Below are positions 8,601 to 10,034 of a stretch of DNA of 10,034 bases, in pieces. This stretch comes from Phoronis pallida (Eukaryota > Phoronida > Phoronidae): the NCBI GenBank assembly GCA_028565715.1, contig JAOXYC010256009.1, positions 1 to 10,034 on the forward strand, written 5' to 3'. A model generated the notes under the pieces. That model was not told the origin of the DNA. It searched no databases and saw only the letters and a list, made by a program, of their open reading frames with translations. Position 1 is the stretch's first letter, and every line of letters begins with the position of its first letter. The position numbers were made by a program, and so were the translations under genes.

Positions 8601-10034
8601 TATTGTGTTTTCAGATGCATTGTGCAATCACATATGATGAAGGTGCCAGACATTATGTCATCAAAGACCATGCTAGTCAGAATGGGACATTTGTCAACTC
8701 GGCCAGGATTTCAGAGGTTAGCTTTGTTGGCCATGTCCAGAATAGTTGGTAGCCTAAGTTATGATTTGGTCAAAATATGTCAAATTTCAAGTGCTAAAAA
8801 CCCTTTGATAACTTTTGATTAAAAATTAAGACAAGTTGTCTAGATGCCTGGAAAATGTTTTTTCGAGGCCTTAGGCCCATACTAAATGTTGATTGGCCGA
8901 CAGTTTAGTCATGTGGCTTTCAATAAAACTTTTAGGTTATTGCCTGTTTGCAAAGCTTGTATTTCATGAAATGAAGCCTACATAATATGTGGTATAAAAT
9001 GAAATATTCCATGACTTTTCTTGTTGGTAAAACAACTGCAATAACTAGGAGACACTACATTTCAGACCTCTATCTAAGGTCCTTGGTCATGAGGGGGTGG
9101 CCTAACTTTTTACCAATGACCTTCTTAGATGGAGTTCTGAAACGTAGTGGCTCTGCCAAATAAATGCAAGTCTCAAGTTATTGAAGTTGTTTAACCATGT
9201 AAAACTAATGACAATGAGAAACATTTTCATCACTTTTCTTGTTCTCGTCTACTAAAGGTTAAAGTTATGAGTGAGCCATACCCAGTGAAACACGGAGATA
9301 TAGTGGACATTGGTGGTACCTCCCTTCTATGCCATATACATCCTGGGACAGAGACTTGTGACTATTGTGAGCCAGGACAAATTCAAGCTCAGTTGGCCAA
9401 ACAGGAAGTTAAAGGTAATAATGCTTAAATTTTACCAATAAATTTGAAAGACACTCAAATGAGGAACTTGACCGGGAATTGAACCCAGGTTTTTCCAAAA
9501 AAAATTTTTTTCACTAAAGTTGATTTTTCTAGCATAATGATAGCATTGTCAACCATCCTAGACATACATTCATAAATGCTTGTCCTGTCCTTTAACCACC
9601 CGAGCTACTAAGTTCTGACTATTTTTACTTGAAAAATGATGGATTTGAGATTATTAAGATATTATTATATATTTGTATTTTATAGTATTGGGCTTGTGGT
9701 TTTGTATTTGAATAGCTTTTAATCTAAAAGGCTTGTAAATATTCTTGTCCGTGTATGTGATCATTCTTATCTTTTTTCACATGCTCTCCCAACAAGTTTA
9801 GAGTACTCCTATATCCATCTGCCCTTTGAGTTCATGCAAGGTTCTAAGCATGCTACAATTACAAAGATACAGACGCTTTTTCACTCTACCTCTGCATTTC
9901 AATTCCAAGTCAATTTTTAAAACGATTCTGCATGATATTCATTGGTCGAGGCTTTTCCAGATGTTGTCATTCTGTCTAAAGAAGAGAAAGAGAAACAACG
10001 GAGGAAAGAATTAAAAAACATACGCAAGAAATAT
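5173..10034 (+). CDS. AGGF1: AGGF1 orthologue (coiled coil, OCRE and FHA domains), 3' end beyond the window
   Basis: Spliced model of seven exons: 5173-5676, 5814-6014, 6443-6863, 7525-7688, 8615-8716, 9258-9414, 9961-10034. It gives 541 residues and stays open at the window edge. Order seen: coiled coil (about residues 4-70); acidic stretch; OCRE tyrosine repeats (about 150-205); Lys/Arg-rich then acidic linker with poly-Ser (about 222-375); FHA domain (about 380-490) with GR, SK-M-H and QNGTFVN; then a CxxC motif in HPGTETCDYCEPGQ and a KEEKEKQRRKELK helix. This order, and HPG-TCD-CEPGQ right after the FHA, is diagnostic of AGGF1. From family knowledge: human AGGF1 is about 714 residues, ends in a G-patch (expected downstream), and is reported as a pro-angiogenic factor; OCRE and G-patch domains are typical of RNA-processing proteins. 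In an invertebrate an RNA-processing role is my inference. Start: an in-frame TGA at 5167-5169 lies two codons before the Met-Met pair, fixing the N-terminus. The second ATG (5176) has A at -3 and G at +4, so it may be the one used. Confidence 0.92.
5814..6014 (+). CDS. AGGF1: AGGF1 coding exon 2: end of OCRE and basic segment
   Basis: Residues 169-235, 201 nt, phase 0 at both ends. It follows a T-rich acceptor (TTTTTTTGTAG) and ends at a strong GTATGT donor. The opening LYYDPHSGINYNFNQ continues the aromatic OCRE repeat begun in the previous exon, so the domain is split across this intron. NEYEFHSQIDL matches the conserved end of OCRE in AGGF1. The exon ends in a basic run (KRKRKEDQTKH) that could be part of a nuclear localisation signal; that is inference. 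The other frames of this interval look like chance reading frames. Confidence 0.9.
6333..6405 (+). CDS. AGGF1: Candidate alternative AGGF1 exon, mutually exclusive with the linker exon
   Basis: A 73-nt interval follows a good acceptor (pyrimidine-rich tract ending CATATAG) and precedes a consensus-like donor, GTACGT. Only one frame is open: EEGLVDITEALSKLN, then IQKIRENAL, which looks like an amphipathic helix. It enters in phase 0, matching the exon ending at 6014, and leaves in phase 1, matching the FHA exon at 7525 (G + CA = Ala). The gap to the linker exon at 6443 is 37 nt, shorter than most animal introns. Joining the two would shift frame and give a TAA within three codons. I therefore read it as an alternative to the linker exon, not an addition. 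I do not recognise this segment from other AGGF1 proteins, and a 24-codon open frame can arise by chance. Confidence 0.4.
6443..6863 (+). CDS. AGGF1: AGGF1 linker exon: Lys-rich, acidic and poly-Ser
   Basis: Residues 236-375 plus one base of codon 376; 421 nt, phase 0 in and phase 1 out. It opens with a dense basic block (KKGKRSKKERDK, later KRTKRCKKERNRDKK), a strong nuclear-localisation candidate. A highly acidic stretch follows, then EEGEL, which matches the conserved EEGEI/L acidic motif of AGGF1, then 11 consecutive serines and another acidic block. The acceptor TTTCAG ends at 6442. The chosen donor at 6864 reads GTTTTA, which is weak, but it gives the phase needed to join the FHA exon (G + CA = Ala). 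Readthrough stops at 6881-6883. A second weak donor inside the Ser run (GTTGTG at 6834) would give the same phase, so the 3' boundary is less certain than the rest. Confidence 0.8.
6803..6832 (+). repeat. (TCA)10 microsatellite coding for poly-serine
   Basis: Ten pure TCA codons followed by AGT give 11 serines in the AGGF1 linker. The lack of synonymous change within the run suggests recent slippage, so its length is likely to vary between individuals. Confidence 0.9.
6958..7022. repeat. Perfect 19-bp inverted repeat in the intron after the linker exon
   Basis: AAAATTTTGTCAACCAATT at 6958-6976 is mirrored exactly at 7004-7022 around a 27-base loop. It begins about 95 bases after the weak GTTTTA donor at 6864. 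In RNA it would form a stable stem. It could be a MITE remnant or an intronic structure affecting splice choice. Confidence 0.7.
7023..7500. other. Remainder of the linker-to-FHA intron
   Basis: Intronic AT-rich sequence. The only structure noticed is a small hairpin, CCTGTG-TAAG-CACAGG, at 7284-7299. The minus-strand open frame at 7022-7213 has no recognisable content. Confidence 0.6.
7525..7688 (+). CDS. AGGF1: AGGF1 exon: N-terminal half of FHA domain
   Basis: Codon 376 is completed here; residues 377-430 follow. YPPCIRVIV aligns with the conserved entry into the AGGF1 FHA domain (WPPCIRVIV in the human protein). GATIGRENN supplies the invariant Gly-Arg of FHA domains, whose Arg contacts phosphothreonine peptides. 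MNVSK supplies the conserved Ser before the next intron. The acceptor is TTCCAG ending at 7524. The donor after AAG is GTACTG, phase 0. The exon belongs to a fold of about 100 residues spread over three exons. Confidence 0.92.
7821..8246. mobile_element. 426-bp non-autonomous hAT-type element (copy B) in an AGGF1 intron
   Basis: GTATTTAT flanks both sides exactly (7813-7820 and 8247-8254), an 8-bp target duplication. The left end reads TAGTGGTCGGACGATTGCTC. The right end, complemented, reads TAGTGGTCAGACTTGCC, a 12-bp terminal repeat with one mismatch. Both subterminal zones are dense in GCTCG, ACTCGA and GCTCGG motifs. No transposase frame exists. It lies wholly within the intron between two FHA exons and does not touch splice sites. 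The shared end sequence ties it to copy A upstream. Confidence 0.9.
8615..8716 (+). CDS. AGGF1: AGGF1 exon: central FHA domain
   Basis: Thirty-four codons (residues 431-464), phase 0 at both ends. The exon starts with MHC, completing the FHA SKxH signature across the junction with the previous exon. It carries DHASQNGTFVN, with the Asn-Gly-Thr and Val-Asn residues that form the FHA phosphopeptide pocket. The acceptor TGTTTTCAG is strong. The donor reads GTTAGC, which is weak, but the residue spacing from NGTFVN to the HGD motif in the next exon equals that of human AGGF1 as I recall it, which supports the junction. Confidence 0.92.
9053..9149. repeat. Short inverted-repeat element in an AGGF1 intron
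   Basis: Bases 9053-9078 and the complement of 9124-9149 match at 23 of 26 positions, starting CACTAC. The similarity continues inward with a two-base gap (GGTCCTTGGT against GGTCATTGGT). The whole 97-bp unit folds into one long hairpin. No target duplication is visible at its edges. It is probably a small MITE or its end-to-end remnant. Confidence 0.6.
9258..9414 (+). CDS. AGGF1: AGGF1 exon: end of FHA domain and CxxC motif
   Basis: Residues 465-516 plus one base; phase 0 in and phase 1 out. PVKHGDIVDIGGTSLLCHIHP forms the last FHA strands, with the typical HGD turn. ETCDYCEPGQ contains the CxxC that follows the FHA domain in AGGF1 and is a useful family marker. The acceptor is ACTAAAG ending at 9257, with little pyrimidine next to it. 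The donor is GTAATA. The exon ends within a Gln/Lys-rich helix (AQLAKQEVK). Confidence 0.92.
9464..9615 (-). mobile_element. tRNA-like relic (disrupted tRNA or SINE head) in the last intron
   Basis: On the minus strand TAGCTCGGGTGG (9607-9596) resembles an A box, and GGTTCAATTCC (9485-9475) is a near-perfect B box within a well-paired T arm (CTGGG/CCCGG). The outer bases can pair as an acceptor stem (AACTTAG with TCAAGTT, about six of seven pairs). The A-to-B distance of about 110 bases is far too long for a plain tRNA, and the variable region holds a long A/T run. This is more likely a tRNA-derived repeat or broken tRNA gene than a working tRNA. Confidence 0.45.
9961..10034 (+). CDS. AGGF1: AGGF1 exon: charged helix, cut by the window edge
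   Basis: The first two bases (AT) complete codon 517 with the G of the previous exon, giving Asp. Twenty-four codons follow (residues 518-541): LSKEEKEKQRRKELKNIRKKY. This matches the AGGF1 segment LSKEEKE..RRKELKKIR between the FHA domain and the G-patch. The acceptor is TTTTCCAG ending at 9960. The other two frames from this acceptor are excluded by phase; one stops early. The exon continues beyond the window, where the G-patch should be encoded. Confidence 0.88.

Overview
This is a stretch of an AT-rich, intron-bearing animal genome. It holds one recognisable gene on the + strand, which begins near the middle and runs off the right edge. The gene is an orthologue of AGGF1 (angiogenic factor with G-patch and FHA domains 1). 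I rebuilt it from seven coding exons whose reading phases all agree: 5173-5676, 5814-6014, 6443-6863, 7525-7688, 8615-8716, 9258-9414 and 9961-10034 (open at the window edge). The 541 residues visible contain an N-terminal coiled coil, a tyrosine-rich OCRE domain, a basic then acidic/serine linker, a complete FHA domain and a charged helix. The G-patch expected in this family would lie beyond the window. Divergence from the vertebrate protein and the mix of small DNA transposons suggest a non-vertebrate metazoan, possibly a marine invertebrate such as a cnidarian. I cannot name the species.

Positions 1-3120 hold no gene I can support. They contain a tRNA-derived SINE-like segment (about 1725-1860), several palindromes and short degenerate repeats. 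Positions 3121-3607 form a nested inverted-repeat (foldback) element. Positions 3823-4343 are a 521-bp MITE with 34-bp terminal inverted repeats and exact 9-bp target duplications. Its interior is a three-unit tandem array, each unit carrying an ATTGG motif and a TATAAATA box. Directly abutting it, with overlapping target sites, is a 357-bp non-autonomous hAT-type element (4356-4712) with exact 8-bp target duplications. Positions 4721-5165 are the likely promoter and 5' UTR of the AGGF1 gene, with an ETS-like site and a candidate 5' UTR intron.

Within the gene, the intron at 7689-8614 carries a second hAT element (7821-8246, exact 8-bp target duplication). One of its ends nearly matches an end of the upstream hAT element, so the two belong to one family. 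The intron at 8717-9257 holds a short inverted-repeat element, and the last intron holds a tRNA-like relic on the - strand.

The most interesting gene-level observation is a possible pair of mutually exclusive exons. A 73-nt candidate exon (6333-6405) lies only 37 nt upstream of the 421-nt linker exon (6443-6863). Both enter in phase 0 and leave in phase 1, so either alone keeps the reading frame. Using both would require a very short intron and would hit a stop at once. Choosing the short exon would replace the 140-residue basic/acidic/poly-serine linker with about 24 residues.
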